A stretch of DNA of 64,000 nucleotides from DAIODI01 sp046349255. Its GTDB lineage: Bacteria; Pseudomonadota; Alphaproteobacteria; Rhizobiales; Aestuariivirgaceae. The DNA is taken from contig JAXMCR010000002.1 in assembly GCA_046349255.1 (NCBI GenBank), positions 1,458,012-1,522,011 of the forward strand. The letters are read 5' to 3'. Within the stretch, counting starts at the first letter, position 1. Each line of letters starts with the position of its first letter. This document shows, in pieces, positions 1 through 7,900 of the stretch. Below the pieces are notes generated by a model. The model saw nothing but the letters and a program-made list of their open reading frames with translations. It did no database searches and was not told where the DNA came from. The translations under genes and the position numbers were made by a program.

Positions 1-1
1 C

Positions 2-1009
2 TGCGGGGAGCGCTGCGTACGCATCGACATGCTGGAGCGTCTCGCCGACACCATTCGCGACCGCGTGTTCTGGAAGCCGCGCTTTGCGGAAGAAGCGCGC
101 CCGTCCGGCTCGGTCGAGGGCGGCGGATTCACGATCGTCCCCGACATGATGTCGCTCGTGGGATGCTCCGGCGAAGAGTTCGCGGGCATCCTCCGGTCGC
201 TCGGCTATCGCGCCGAGACCCGCACCGTCACCACCGCGCCTGCTGTGCCTGCGCCAGATGCTGCGGACCAGGCCGGCGGAAGCGCGCCTCAATGGACCGC
301 GGAGCCCTCGGGATGGAGTGAAGAGGCGCTCGATGCGCCTGCGCCTGTGGTCAACGAGCCGGCGCCGGAGGCCACTCCAGTCGCTGCAGAAACGGCGCCT
401 GCCGAAAGCTCTCCGGAAGCACCTGGAGAGGCTGCGCCCGACGCGTCGGCAGCGCTGGCGAGCGATGCTCCGGCCGTTCCGGACGTACCCTCGGAGATCA
501 CGCTCGAAGTCTGGTGGCCGAAGGATACCGGCCCCTTCCGTCGACGCCGTCCGGAAGGGCGCAGCGGCGAGGGCGCCCGACCGGCGCGGCCGAGGCGGGG
601 CAAGGGACTGCGGGTTGACGCGGCACAGGCACAGCCCGCCGCAGAGGGTGGCGCAGCAGCGGCCGAGGCTGGCGCACAGGCGCCCGAGGGAGTTCAAGGC
701 GAGGCGCGTCCCGACCAGCGCGAGCGTCGCCGCGATCTTCGTCCGGACCGCGAGGGCGAGCGTGGCGATCGCCGTGACCAGCCGCGCTTCAAGGGCAAGC
801 GCAGCAAGGACGATACGTCGGGAGAGCGTCCAGGCCGCGACGAGCAGGGCAAGCACCGCGGCCGCGACGATCATCCGCGTGGCAAGGGTCGCGAACCGCG
901 CCGGTTCGAATCCTCGCCCGCCGACTCACGTGACGAGGCCAAGCGCATGGCCGACAGCCCGTTCGCGGTGCTGACCGCGCTCAAGGAGAAGCTGGCCCGA
1001 GGCCAGTGA
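2..1009 (+). CDS. C-terminal part of helicase-like protein (MgpS-type), 5' truncated by window edge
   Basis: The frame is open from the first bases of the window (CGERCVRID...), so this is the tail of a longer gene. The visible start has a short folded part ending near residue 70 (DTIRDRVFWKPRF, then DMMSLVGCSGEEFAGILRSLGYR). About 200 residues of Ala/Pro/Glu-rich and then Arg/Asp-rich low complexity follow, and the protein ends in SPFAVLTALKEKLARGQ. That architecture and the neighbours (S4 protein, fdxA, carD) fit the alphaproteobacterial helicase-related protein found upstream of these genes. The ATPase motifs would lie outside the window, so helicase activity is inferred from family and synteny only. 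The disordered basic tail suggests RNA contact. The S4 gene follows after 4 bases, which suggests cotranscription. Confidence 0.7.
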   Translation, partial: CGERCVRIDMLERLADTIRDRVFWKPRFAEEARPSGSVEGGGFTIVPDMMSLVGCSGEEFAGILRSLGYRAETRTVTTAPAVPAPDAADQAGGSAPQWTAEPSGWSEEALDAPAPVVNEPAPEATPVAAETAPAESSPEAPGEAAPDASAALASDAPAVPDVPSEITLEVWWPKDTGPFRRRRPEGRSGEGARPARPRRGKGLRVDAAQAQPAAEGGAAAAEAGAQAPEGVQGEARPDQRERRRDLRPDREGERGDRRDQPRFKGKRSKDDTSGERPGRDEQGKHRGRDDHPRGKGREPRRFESSPADSRDEAKRMADSPFAVLTALKEKLARGQ

Positions 1010-1013
1010 CGCG

Positions 1014-1304
1014 ATGGCCGGCGATGCGCAGCGCATCGACAAGTGGCTGTGGTTCTGCCGGTTCGTGAAGTCGCGCTCGCTGGCGCAAGGCCTGGTCGAG
1101 GATGGTTGCGTTCGCATCAATCGCCTGAAGATCGATCGCTCGAGTCACGCGGTGAGGCCCGGTGACGTCGTGACATTCACCCTTCACGGTGTCGTGCGCG
1201 TCGTGCGCGTGCTCGATGCGGGCGAGCGGCGCGGTCCTGCCGCCGAGGCGCAGGCGCTCTATGAGGAGATCGCATCGCCCGTCGGTTCGCGCGATACCCT
1301 CTGA
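1014..1304 (+). CDS. S4-domain RNA-binding protein, Hsp15-like
   Basis: A 96-residue protein. Its first 60 residues form an S4 RNA-binding fold, with the opening QRIDKWLWFCRFVKSRSLAQGLVEDGCVRIN typical of Hsp15/HslR proteins, which bind stalled 50S-nascent chain complexes in E. coli. The C-terminal third is short and charged. The gene starts 4 bases after the helicase-like gene, so the two are probably translationally coupled. Coupling of an S4 protein to this helicase is common in the class and suggests a shared RNA or ribosome role. The exact substrate cannot be read from the sequence. Confidence 0.8.
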   Translation: MAGDAQRIDKWLWFCRFVKSRSLAQGLVEDGCVRINRLKIDRSSHAVRPGDVVTFTLHGVVRVVRVLDAGERRGPAAEAQALYEEIASPVGSRDTL

Positions 1305-1424
1305 GGGGAGCCGTCAGCGGGCGGAACGCCGTGAGGCTGGTGCTAAGCGAGGCTTGCATTTGCCCGTACGCTCGTTCACATACGGCGCGTTCGAGAGTGA
1401 CTGTCCGGAGGCCTGCCGTCCGCC

Positions 1425-1763
1425 ATGACCTACGTCGTGACCGACAACTGCATCAAGTGCAAGTACATGGACTGCGTGGAAGTGTGTCCGGTGGACTGCT
1501 TCTACGAAGGCGAGAACATGCTCGTCATCCACCCGGATGAGTGCATCGACTGCGGCGTGTGCGAACCGGAATGTCCGGCGGAGGCGATCAAGCCCGATAC
1601 CGAGCCCGGCCTCGAGAAGTGGTTGCAGGTAAACGCGGAATACGCCGGCGTGTGGCCGAACATCACCCAGAAGAAGGACCCGCCGGCGGACGCCGAGAAG
1701 TTCGACGGCGAGGACGGGAAGTTCGAGAAGTATTTCTCCGCCGAGCCGGGCGAAGGCGACTGA
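1425..1763 (+). CDS. fdxA: 7Fe ferredoxin (3Fe-4S and 4Fe-4S), FdxA type
   Basis: A 112-residue low-potential electron carrier. The cysteine pattern matches Azotobacter ferredoxin I shifted by one residue. C9, C17 and C50 are placed to hold the 3Fe-4S cluster, and C21, C40, C43 and C46 the 4Fe-4S cluster; C12 and C25 are extra cysteines. The C-terminal extension (residues 60-112), with WLQVNAEYAGVWPNIT, is the usual tail of this family. It is an essential or near-essential protein in many alphaproteobacteria, although its redox partner is generally not known. The gene stands 120 bases after the S4 gene and upstream of carD. Confidence 0.92.
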   Translation: MTYVVTDNCIKCKYMDCVEVCPVDCFYEGENMLVIHPDECIDCGVCEPECPAEAIKPDTEPGLEKWLQVNAEYAGVWPNITQKKDPPADAEKFDGEDGKFEKYFSAEPGEGD

Positions 1764-1888
1764 TCGCTGGGTCCCCGGAGCGCTTTGTCCGGTCATCCGC
1801 CGTTAACTTCTGCGCCAAAAGACCGACCTGGGGTTGCTTCCGATTGCCGGAGCAACCGAGCTAGGCCTTTAAAAATGGGTAAATCTGT

Positions 1889-1910
1889 GCTACATTGATG
1901 ACGATGTAGC
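1889..1910. promoter_or_regulatory. Inverted repeat upstream of carD (7-bp arms)
   Basis: GCTACAT at 1889-1895 is the perfect reverse complement of ATGTAGC at 1904-1910, with an 8-base loop. No T-run follows, so this is more likely an operator or leader hairpin than a terminator for fdxA. Function is unknown. Confidence 0.4.
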
Positions 1911-1989
1911 AGTCTCTCGTTCGAACACCCTGCCCGAGCCTAGGAAGCTCGGAAATTTTTTGCCCTGAGCATGGCAGTCATGAGTTTCT

Positions 1990-2007
1990 GTAATGGTCCG
2001 CCATTAC
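1990..2007. promoter_or_regulatory. Perfect hairpin in carD leader (GTAATGG-TCCG-CCATTAC)
   Basis: Arms of 7 bp (1990-1996 and 2001-2007) close a 4-base TCCG loop, 143 bases before the carD start. It has no T-run. It could be a leader RNA structure or a palindromic protein site. Confidence 0.4.
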
Positions 2008-2150
2008 GGTAAGGTGCCCCGCCACTCTCCATGACCAATGCCGTCGGTATCGTCGCTCCCTGGAGTTTCCTGGGATCGGGACCACTAGGCAATGCGCGCC
2101 CGGCAGGGCCGAACAGAGCTGGTTGAGTTGACCAGTGGAGAATCGGCATT

Positions 2151-2720
2151 ATGGCGTCATCGAAGAAGCCGGCAGCAAAGAAGCTCAAGTTCAAGGCGAA
2201 CGAGTTCGTGGTCTATCCCGCGCACGGGGTTGGCCGCATCGTGAGCGTGGAAGAGCAGGAAATCGCCGGTCTGAAGCTTGAACTCTACGTCATCGACTTC
2301 GAGAAGGAGAAGATGCGGCTGCGCGTTCCGACCGCCAAGTGCGAATCCGTCGGCATGCGCAAGCTCGCGGACAAGCCCCTGATCGAGGAAGCGCTCAAGG
2401 TGCTGCGCGGGCGCGCGCGCATCAAGCGCACGATGTGGTCGCGCCGTGCGCAGGAGTACGAGGCGAAGATCAACTCCGGCGACCTGATCGCGGTCTCCGA
2501 GGTGGTTCGCGACCTCTACCGTTCCGACAAGCAGCCCGAGCAGTCCTACTCCGAACGCCAGCTCTACGAAGCGGCGCTCGACCGCATGGCCCGCGAAATC
2601 GCGGCCGTGAAGAAGGTCGACGAGGCGGCTGCCGTGGGCGAGATCGAAGCGGTGCTCGAAAAGGTGGCGCGCCGTAACGAGAAGTCGGGCGACGACGAGG
2701 CGACCGAGAAGGCCGCCTGA
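2151..2720 (+). CDS. carD: CarD family transcriptional regulator
   Basis: A 189-residue protein that binds RNA polymerase and stabilises open complexes, notably at rRNA promoters, as known for CarD in actinobacteria and alphaproteobacteria. After a Lys-rich start, residues 20-75 form the CarD/TRCF RNA-polymerase interaction domain (FKANEFVVYPAHGVGRIVSVEEQEI, then ELYVIDFEKEKMRLRVPTAK). Residues 90-170 form the helical DNA-contact part (LRGRARIKRTMWSRRAQEYEAKI, then SERQLYEAALDRMAREIA). Length is typical of the class. The ATG is preceded by a weak ribosome site. A strong terminator follows the gene. The long leader with hairpins suggests that expression is controlled. Confidence 0.93.
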   Translation: MASSKKPAAKKLKFKANEFVVYPAHGVGRIVSVEEQEIAGLKLELYVIDFEKEKMRLRVPTAKCESVGMRKLADKPLIEEALKVLRGRARIKRTMWSRRAQEYEAKINSGDLIAVSEVVRDLYRSDKQPEQSYSERQLYEAALDRMAREIAAVKKVDEAAAVGEIEAVLEKVARRNEKSGDDEATEKAA

Positions 2721-2744
2721 GCCTCCACCGACACGAATTCAACG

Positions 2745-2780
2745 CGACCCGGCGCCGGTGTGCGCCGGGTCGTTTCGTTT
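2745..2780 (+). terminator. Rho-independent terminator of carD
   Basis: An 11-bp perfect GC-rich stem (2745-2755 with 2762-2772) closes a 6-base loop and is followed by TTTCGTTT. It lies 24 bases after the carD stop codon. Confidence 0.85.
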
Positions 2781-2835
2781 CAAGTCGAATGACGGTATAA
2801 GCGCGAGGGCGATTTGCGCCCGCAGCGGCCTAAGG

Positions 2836-2912
2836 GGCCCCGTAGCTCAGCAGGATAGAGCACCAGATTCCTAATCTGGGGGTCGCACGTTCGAATCGTG
2901 CCGGGGTCGCCA
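2836..2912 (+). tRNA. tRNA-Arg (anticodon CCT)
   Basis: A 77-base cloverleaf. The acceptor stem GGCCCCG (2836-2842) pairs with CGGGGTC (one G-U pair), then come discriminator G and an encoded CCA. The D-arm is GCTC...GAGC. The anticodon stem CCAGA/TCTGG closes the loop TTCCTAA, giving anticodon CCT, which reads AGG. The T-arm is GCACGTTCGAATCGTGC. A TATAAG at 2796-2801 may be its -10 box. Its 3' 46 bases plus two downstream bases serve as the attachment site of the island to the right, and integration restored an intact gene. Confidence 0.95.
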
Positions 2913-2914
2913 AT
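2867..2914 (+). repeat. attL: 48-bp direct repeat inside the tRNA-Arg gene
   Basis: The stretch from the anticodon loop to two bases after CCA is identical to 9622-9669. The bases just outside differ on both sides (G/A on the left, A/G on the right), which fixes the repeat limits. Confidence 0.92.
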
Positions 2915-2961
2915 AAAATCAATGACTTAGCCGTTCCGCTGGCTAGCAGTGCCATTGCAAG

Positions 2962-2980
2962 GTAAGCACATAGTAAGCGC
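2962..2980 (+). repeat. Putative integrase arm-type site, left end
   Basis: GTAAGCACATAGTAAGCGC recurs with one mismatch at 9486-9504 in the same orientation. It is built from two tandem GTAAGC units. Its place 48 bases inside attL, with the copy beside the integrase, fits an arm-type binding site. This is inference. Confidence 0.45.
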
Positions 2981-3000
2981 GGTGATTTAGCGAGCGTCGA

Positions 3001-3120
3001 ATTGCGCTCGAAACATTACAAACCAGTTACATAACCTAATTGATTGAAAAAGCATGCTTTTCTGGCAGAAGACCCGGGGTATGGTGCTTTTGGGGGTGGG
3101 TGGGAGTCACTGGCAGGTAC
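3001..3120 (+). repeat. Diverged direct repeat, copy A (element left end)
   Basis: It aligns along its length with 9671-9794. The best part is the run around 3078-3110 (GGGGTATGGTGCT, then TTGGGGGTGGG and TGGGAGTCAC), with more substitutions upstream. No gene is evident in it. Both copies sit just inside an att sequence. Confidence 0.6.
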
Positions 3121-3127
3121 ACACTCG

Positions 3128-3736
3128 TCACTCCACAACCTTTGTAAAATAGTTCGTGCGCGTTCCATCTTCAATTGAAATGGCCTTGAAGAACATTGGC
3201 TGCCTCTCAACGAACATCCAGTCTACGATCTGGCGGCTTATGCCTCTAGATTTCGCAAACTCAAGGATCACCTTCCTGAGTGCCAAATTGGACAGGCTTC
3301 GCTCGACTGCGAGTTGCGGATCAGTAACTCCGCCGAGTTCGGCATCTTCTTGTTTGTATGGAGCATGGACGCCAACAATGGCGCGCAGGCCGACAATCCG
3401 TTCATTTCCGCCCATGAATGATATTGCGCAGGCGCTGATGCATGAAGCCCCCGAAGGAACTATGGTATTCCAACCTGCACCAGCGATTAGCTGAGCCAAT
3501 CTCAGCCCCTCTCCCAAGCTGCCGCCGGGACTATCGAGTACAACTAGTCTTGTTCGGCTATCGGCATAAGCAATGAGTCTGGACGCATCTCCAGGAACCA
3601 ATTCACCTTGCAGGAGCACGGAATAAGCGTCCTGCGATCGAGATATGTCAGCAGCGTCGGCAGGAGCAACTACCGCCAGAATTCCGATAATACCTGCTAT
3701 GAGTTTTTGGGCAAAAAACCCTGTGCTTGCATACAC
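3128..3736 (-). CDS. Secreted ClpP-fold serine protease-like protein (COG3904 type)
   Basis: A 202-residue protein. Residues 1-29 look like a signal peptide (KLIAGIIGILAVVAPADA-AD), so it should act in the periplasm. The rest resembles the periplasmic SDH/ClpP-class family: a strand with LVVLDSPGGSLGEGLRLAQLI (residues 64-84), then CISAC (99-103), in which S101 sits where the nucleophile is expected, then GVHAPY with H124 as probable base. The conserved second half (LRKVILEFAKSRGISRQIVDWMF) also fits. It overlaps the end of the upstream lipoprotein gene by 40 bases, so the two form one unit and the start could be further in. No substrate is known for such proteins. Confidence 0.65.
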   Translation of the reverse strand: MYASTGFFAQKLIAGIIGILAVVAPADAADISRSQDAYSVLLQGELVPGDASRLIAYADSRTRLVVLDSPGGSLGEGLRLAQLIAGAGWNTIVPSGASCISACAISFMGGNERIVGLRAIVGVHAPYKQEDAELGGVTDPQLAVERSLSNLALRKVILEFAKSRGISRQIVDWMFVERQPMFFKAISIEDGTRTNYFTKVVE

Positions 3737-4005
3737 GTCTTGTAGTCTCGCTCCCTAGCTATCGCTCCACCGATTTGCGCTCCTGCAACATAACTGCCGC
3801 CCATAGTTAGCCCGCCTATCGAAGCCGTGCGCATCTTCTCTTGATAACGATTGCTTGCATACATCTCGCACTGAGCGGAGGTGACGTCGAACTCGCTTTT
3901 CGGGCGCTGGAGGCCGGTCGCATCTTGGTAGTCGAGGTAATTTTTCGTGGAAGCACATCCACCAAGCAATAGCGATATGAAGACCATGATGGTAACGCGG
4001 CGCAT
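3697..4005 (-). CDS. Small outer-envelope lipoprotein with glycine-rich segment
   Basis: A 102-residue protein whose start MRRVTIMVFISLLLGGCAS is a lipoprotein signal with lipobox LGGC (lipidated C17). The mature part has no family I recognise. A Gly-rich stretch (ASIGGLTMGGSYVAGAQIGGAIA) has glycine-zipper spacing and is followed by CMQAQGF, a common ending of small lipoproteins of this sort. It overlaps the downstream protease-like gene by 40 bases and is probably coexpressed and co-located with it in the envelope. Confidence 0.6.
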   Translation of the reverse strand: MRRVTIMVFISLLLGGCASTKNYLDYQDATGLQRPKSEFDVTSAQCEMYASNRYQEKMRTASIGGLTMGGSYVAGAQIGGAIARERDYKTCMQAQGFLPKNS

Positions 4006-4255
4006 ATTTTTACCTTACGGCAAGTGAAGCAGGGGGGCAACACGCGCGTCCACAATCTGCCTACGCCGAGATCTATTACCGTTATCGAATGCTGCGTCCG
4101 GCAAGCCGTCAGTCCCCACTAATCTACCCAATCGCTGCGTCAATCCTGATTGTGTTCCAAGTCAAATCCAGAGGCAGACGCCTCACCGGTGCAAAAACCC
4201 GGTATATTAAAGGACGATTTAGTACAGGGCCGATTCGCGTCAGTAGGGGGCAATA

Positions 4256-5854
4256 ATGCGAATACAGTTCGCGTTTCAAGGTGGTGGAGCGCGTCTGGTG
4301 ACACTGCTACCGGCTGTTCAAGCCATCCAAGATTTGATTTCAAATCGGTCGATCGAAGTACAGAAATGCGCCGGTACATCAGCCGGTTCAATTGCGGCTA
4401 TACTACTAGCGGGAAATGCAAATATTCCTGCGATCTACCAGTACTTGCAACGAGTTTCGAATGAGGTAGAGCAAGCATTTCCAATTCCTAAATTGACCAA
4501 GGCGTGGCCAATCTTATTTGGATCTGGGATTGCTGATGAGAAGAAGCTGCAAACTGTTATACGCGGGGCACTAACGGCCGGAGGTATACCTCCCGAAACT
4601 GAAATTCAGCAACTACAAAGGCAATGTATTACGGTATCGACGGATTTATACAATAAGAGAACACTTATTGCGGATGGCAACTGTTCGGTGATTAAGGCAA
4701 TAATGGACTCATCCGCTGTTCCATTTTATCTTCGAATCGGTGGTGTCGTTGACGGCGGCATTTTAGATAACCTTCCTGCATCTTTTCTTGCGAACGACAC
4801 AGTTTCAGCTCAGAATTTTGGTCCTGTAATTGCAGTTTCCTTCAAAGAAAATTCATACGCGGCACCGAGCAACAGACCACTGCATTTCCTTCTGAACTTG
4901 TTTGATGCAGTAATTACACACAAGACTAGAAGCACGATAGGAACATTAGGTGAAGAAAATGTCCTTCTTCTAGATGGGAGCGTGTCATCTTTTGATGTTA
5001 AAACTTTTATCGATCCGGGTTTGAATCAGTTTTATTTTGAGAAAGTGAGGACCGAGAGCCGCGATTGGCTGAAGCAGTGGATAGACAAGCAGAACTTGCA
5101 ACGTTTTCATGCAAGAAAAACGGTTCCTAAGGATATCGGTGACTTCATTTCGGATGTCGCGAAGCATCAGCGCAACAACAATAATATAACTCTGACACAC
5201 AGCGTTTTTGAGGTAACAACACCAAAACTGGGAACGGGCCAACCTTCGTACGATACGATTAGGGTGATAGATTCGATACAGACAGGAAACGATCCGGTGT
5301 ACGTGTATTCTGTAAAACTATTTTCAGGGGATTTTGGGCTCGTTGGAGAACCTCAGTTTGAGGTTGTGAATCCTGACGGATCCCTGCGGGAGGTGCGGGC
5401 GATAGGCATTCCGGATAACGCGGGGCTATATGATTGGACCCACATATTCTTTACTCCCCCTTTGCCGCCGAACTCAGGTCCCTATGAATTGACTCAGACT
5501 CAAACCGCAATTGACGTTATGGCCCCTTTAGACAAAACCGGTGCTGATTATTTGACAGTCCTTCTGAGCCAAGCGTTGGAGGCGAGGGAGTTGGAGATTC
5601 GATTAGTGGTTCCGTTAGACTATCCTGAACTGTTTATGCTCAATGGCGATGAGACTGCAATGAGAAAGACCTCTGAGAATGAGGCTAGTATTACCGCGGG
5701 GCAGGATAAGCTGGTTGCTGGCGTTGCATCCCGAATGAATGCCTCGAAGTGCCCGGCGAATATGAGAGGCTATTGTTGGTCGCGTGACGGCCTTCGACTC
5801 AACGAGATGCTTCAAGTAGTCTATATAAAGTCAGGACTTGGGGTGGAACCTTGA
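4256..5854 (+). CDS. Patatin-like phospholipase with unknown C-terminal domain
   Basis: A 532-residue protein. Residues 1-260 form a patatin lipase domain: oxyanion motif GGGAR (9-13), nucleophile elbow GTSAG with S42, and catalytic Asp in DGG with D166, which completes the Ser-Asp dyad for acyl-ester hydrolysis of phospholipids. No signal peptide is present, so it is cytoplasmic. Residues ~300-532 have no family I recognise. The pattern of short hydrophobic strands and the phrase HIFFTPPLPPNSGPYEL suggest a beta-sandwich sensor module (inference). The start has a good ribosome site (AGGGGG, 5 bases). The gene is much AT-richer than the chromosome and stands alone as island cargo. Patatin effectors are known in antiphage systems such as CBASS, but no cyclase gene is present here. 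Confidence 0.8.
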   Translation: MRIQFAFQGGGARLVTLLPAVQAIQDLISNRSIEVQKCAGTSAGSIAAILLAGNANIPAIYQYLQRVSNEVEQAFPIPKLTKAWPILFGSGIADEKKLQTVIRGALTAGGIPPETEIQQLQRQCITVSTDLYNKRTLIADGNCSVIKAIMDSSAVPFYLRIGGVVDGGILDNLPASFLANDTVSAQNFGPVIAVSFKENSYAAPSNRPLHFLLNLFDAVITHKTRSTIGTLGEENVLLLDGSVSSFDVKTFIDPGLNQFYFEKVRTESRDWLKQWIDKQNLQRFHARKTVPKDIGDFISDVAKHQRNNNNITLTHSVFEVTTPKLGTGQPSYDTIRVIDSIQTGNDPVYVYSVKLFSGDFGLVGEPQFEVVNPDGSLREVRAIGIPDNAGLYDWTHIFFTPPLPPNSGPYELTQTQTAIDVMAPLDKTGADYLTVLLSQALEARELEIRLVVPLDYPELFMLNGDETAMRKTSENEASITAGQDKLVAGVASRMNASKCPANMRGYCWSRDGLRLNEMLQVVYIKSGLGVEP

Positions 5855-6130
5855 CGTGCATGATGCGTTAGGTTACAATTCATAAAAGGAGATTGGGATA
5901 TGTGCACCGGCGGTGTTTTAGTGAAATAGCCAGCTTTGGTGGCGAGATGCTTTTGCGGTATCGGCCGACGGCAGTTCTCGGCGGCACTAACAATGAGCAT
6001 CGAATTACAGTCAGACGCGTATCTGACGCCTGCAATTGATGCGAGCTGGCGTTATGTGTAGCCGCTCATTCCTACCCGACACGCATTACATCGAATAACA
6101 ACGGTCACAAAGTCACAATGCCGGATCTGG
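5855..6130. other. Intergenic region with an amber-interrupted mini-ORF
   Basis: Downstream of the patatin gene, a strong ribosome site (AAAAGGAGA) stands 7 bases before an ATG at 5900. The frame MCTGGVLVK meets TAG at 5927 and then stays open for 43 more codons to TAG at 6059. It may be a decayed small gene, a leader peptide, or chance. Nothing else is evident. Confidence 0.3.
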
Positions 6131-7207
6131 TCAGAATAGCCACTCCGGGTCGCGTTCACTTGTGACGTTGTGATCATTGTGATCGCTCACTCCATGTGAT
6201 CGGTTCGGCAACGTATATTTCGCATGGTCTGTCCGCACGACACTGCCGTCAGCACACATCCTCTGCAGCATTTGCCGAATGTTCGCAGACTTGTTGCCCG
6301 TGATCTCTGTCAGCTCCTTTGGCGATAGCGGATCCGGCGACTCAAAAAGCGCGTCGATGATCGCCCGTTGCTGGCTTGACCGCTTAACGTCCTGAACTTC
6401 CCCCTGGATAGTCCAGCGGCAGGACTCCTTGTTGAAAGTCACTGCCTTTTCAAACTCCGCTATATCGCGGCCACGTCCGTAGAGGGTGACAACTCCGCCT
6501 CCTGTGCGCATCAGCGTAATCGACGCATCTGCAGCGCCATTGATTCCGTTGGTCCCGGAAACGCACTCGAATGGATCAACATCACTGCCCGCCTTCCGCG
6601 TGTGGTGGACGACGATGATCCCCACCTTGGGGTAGCGCGAGTTCAGCTCCTGCACCGCTTTGATGGCTGCATAATCGGCCTGATACAGATTCTGCGAGGC
6701 ACCTTCCGAGCTGCGGAAGGCAGCGAGGACGTCGATGACGACGAGCCGTGGGTTTGCAACAGCGTTGATCCACTTTTCAATGTGTCGGAGGCCACCATCA
6801 TTCGCCTTCGCACTCTGAAGCGCATAGTGGAACGACTCGGGCCAATGGTCTACGTAGTCCCCTTGCGAAATCTTCCTTACGCGATCCTGTAGTCTGCGCT
6901 GGTTATCTTCCAAGGCGAGGTACAGGACGTCGCCCTGCTCGCACTTGATATCTCCCAACACGTATCCGCCACGCGCGACAGCGAGCGCGATATCGAGAGC
7001 CAGCCAGCTTTTGCCGATTTTCGGGGGCCCGGCGAACATCGTCGTACCTTCGGGAATGATGCCCGGCACGATATAATTCACGGGGGTGAAGTGCTGTTCT
7101 CCAAGCCAAGCCAGATTGCGAACGTAGCTCAAGGTATTTGAGAATGGATCGCTGCCGGCCTCCTGTTCAGCCTCATTGAAAGTCATATACTCTTTGTCGA
7201 TGCTCAT
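6131..7207 (-). CDS. RepA-like AAA ATPase with C-terminal winged helix
   Basis: A 358-residue P-loop ATPase of the RecA/RepA-helicase type (AAA_25 group). Walker A is GPPKIGKS (60-67, K66), Walker B RLVVIDV (154-160, D159), and a sensor-like IVVHHTRK occurs at 198-205. Residues ~285-345 form a winged helix (SPKELTEITGNKSANIRQMLQRMCADGSV). Such proteins occur in small plasmids and integrative elements, where they probably act in replication or maintenance of the excised circle. The start overlaps the previous stop by 4 bases (ATGA), so translation is coupled to the unknown protein upstream. Confidence 0.78.
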   Translation of the reverse strand: MSIDKEYMTFNEAEQEAGSDPFSNTLSYVRNLAWLGEQHFTPVNYIVPGIIPEGTTMFAGPPKIGKSWLALDIALAVARGGYVLGDIKCEQGDVLYLALEDNQRRLQDRVRKISQGDYVDHWPESFHYALQSAKANDGGLRHIEKWINAVANPRLVVIDVLAAFRSSEGASQNLYQADYAAIKAVQELNSRYPKVGIIVVHHTRKAGSDVDPFECVSGTNGINGAADASITLMRTGGGVVTLYGRGRDIAEFEKAVTFNKESCRWTIQGEVQDVKRSSQQRAIIDALFESPDPLSPKELTEITGNKSANIRQMLQRMCADGSVVRTDHAKYTLPNRSHGVSDHNDHNVTSERDPEWLF

Positions 7208-7749
7208 GCTGCTTCTGCCTGTTTCAGAATGATGAACTTTGAGGATGGGATTCCGTCCGCCACGAGGTCGCGGGCATGCTCTAGCGAAGGCACCGCAAGC
7301 CTACCGGGGTGCTGTTTCAGAATCGGTGCGGCGCGGTTTGCGTCGATGATCGTGGCGCCCAAGCAATTCGCCTGAAGCAACTCCAGTGGCGTTGGCCACA
7401 GGTACAAAGGGTCCGTCGACTGCCAATCGCTGCTAGGATGATAGAGAGCTGCCCGTCCGAAGAGTGTGCAGAAGGTTGATGGATGGGCTGCTGACCAAAC
7501 GAGGATGTCTTCAACTCCGGCCCTGCCGCAAACAGCGTGGACATAAGCGTCGTCCCCGAGCCAAGCCGGCTCCGCTGACTCTTCAACCCACCTTAACTTG
7601 CGGGTGATGATAGGGCCGCAGACGTCCGTAACGAGATCGGTATTCACTCCCAAGTTTCTCAAATGCCGGATTGCCTTCACGTCGGGAAGCGCGTCCTTGA
7701 TTATTTGGTAAGCCAACTCGGAAGGGGAGAGGATGTTTTGCCCCCTCAT
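7204..7749 (-). CDS. Unknown island protein between HTH and ATPase genes
   Basis: A protein of about 181 residues if it starts at the ATG 7749. A GTG at 7836 would add 29 residues, and neither start has a clear ribosome site. I recognise no family. The middle reads as a compact alpha/beta domain (WLGDDAYVHAVCGRAGVEDILVWSAAHPSTFCTLFGRAALYHP), and the C-terminal part (GATIIDANRAAPILKQHPGRLAVPSLEHARDLVADG) also looks folded. Coupling by a 4-base overlap to the RepA-like ATPase suggests a shared role in replication or control of the element; a primase-like or loader role is possible but unproven. Confidence 0.55.
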   Translation of the reverse strand: MRGQNILSPSELAYQIIKDALPDVKAIRHLRNLGVNTDLVTDVCGPIITRKLRWVEESAEPAWLGDDAYVHAVCGRAGVEDILVWSAAHPSTFCTLFGRAALYHPSSDWQSTDPLYLWPTPLELLQANCLGATIIDANRAAPILKQHPGRLAVPSLEHARDLVADGIPSSKFIILKQAEAA

Positions 7750-7900
7750 TCTCCGAGCCTCACAGTCCAGTACAGAAGGTTTTGCAGAACGGACTCTGGA
7801 GTCGTCTTCGACGCGTCGGCTACACGGCGTGCCCACCGCAATGTTGCCGGAGGCAATTCAAGGGACACGCGCACACTTGCCGTTTCGGAGGAGGCTTTCA

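Larger units (their letters stand above)
1764..2150. other. 387-base intergenic region upstream of carD with two hairpins
   Basis: No convincing gene is present. The region is AT-richer than the flanks around 1860-1975 and carries two perfect inverted repeats (annotated separately). It probably holds the carD promoter and a long 5' leader. I could not fix a -35/-10 pair with confidence. Confidence 0.5.

Noticed and set aside
4256..5854. Assigning the patatin gene to a CBASS operon (CapV)
   Set aside because: No cyclase, Cap2/Cap3 or HORMA/TRIP13 genes are adjacent, so a known CBASS type cannot be claimed.
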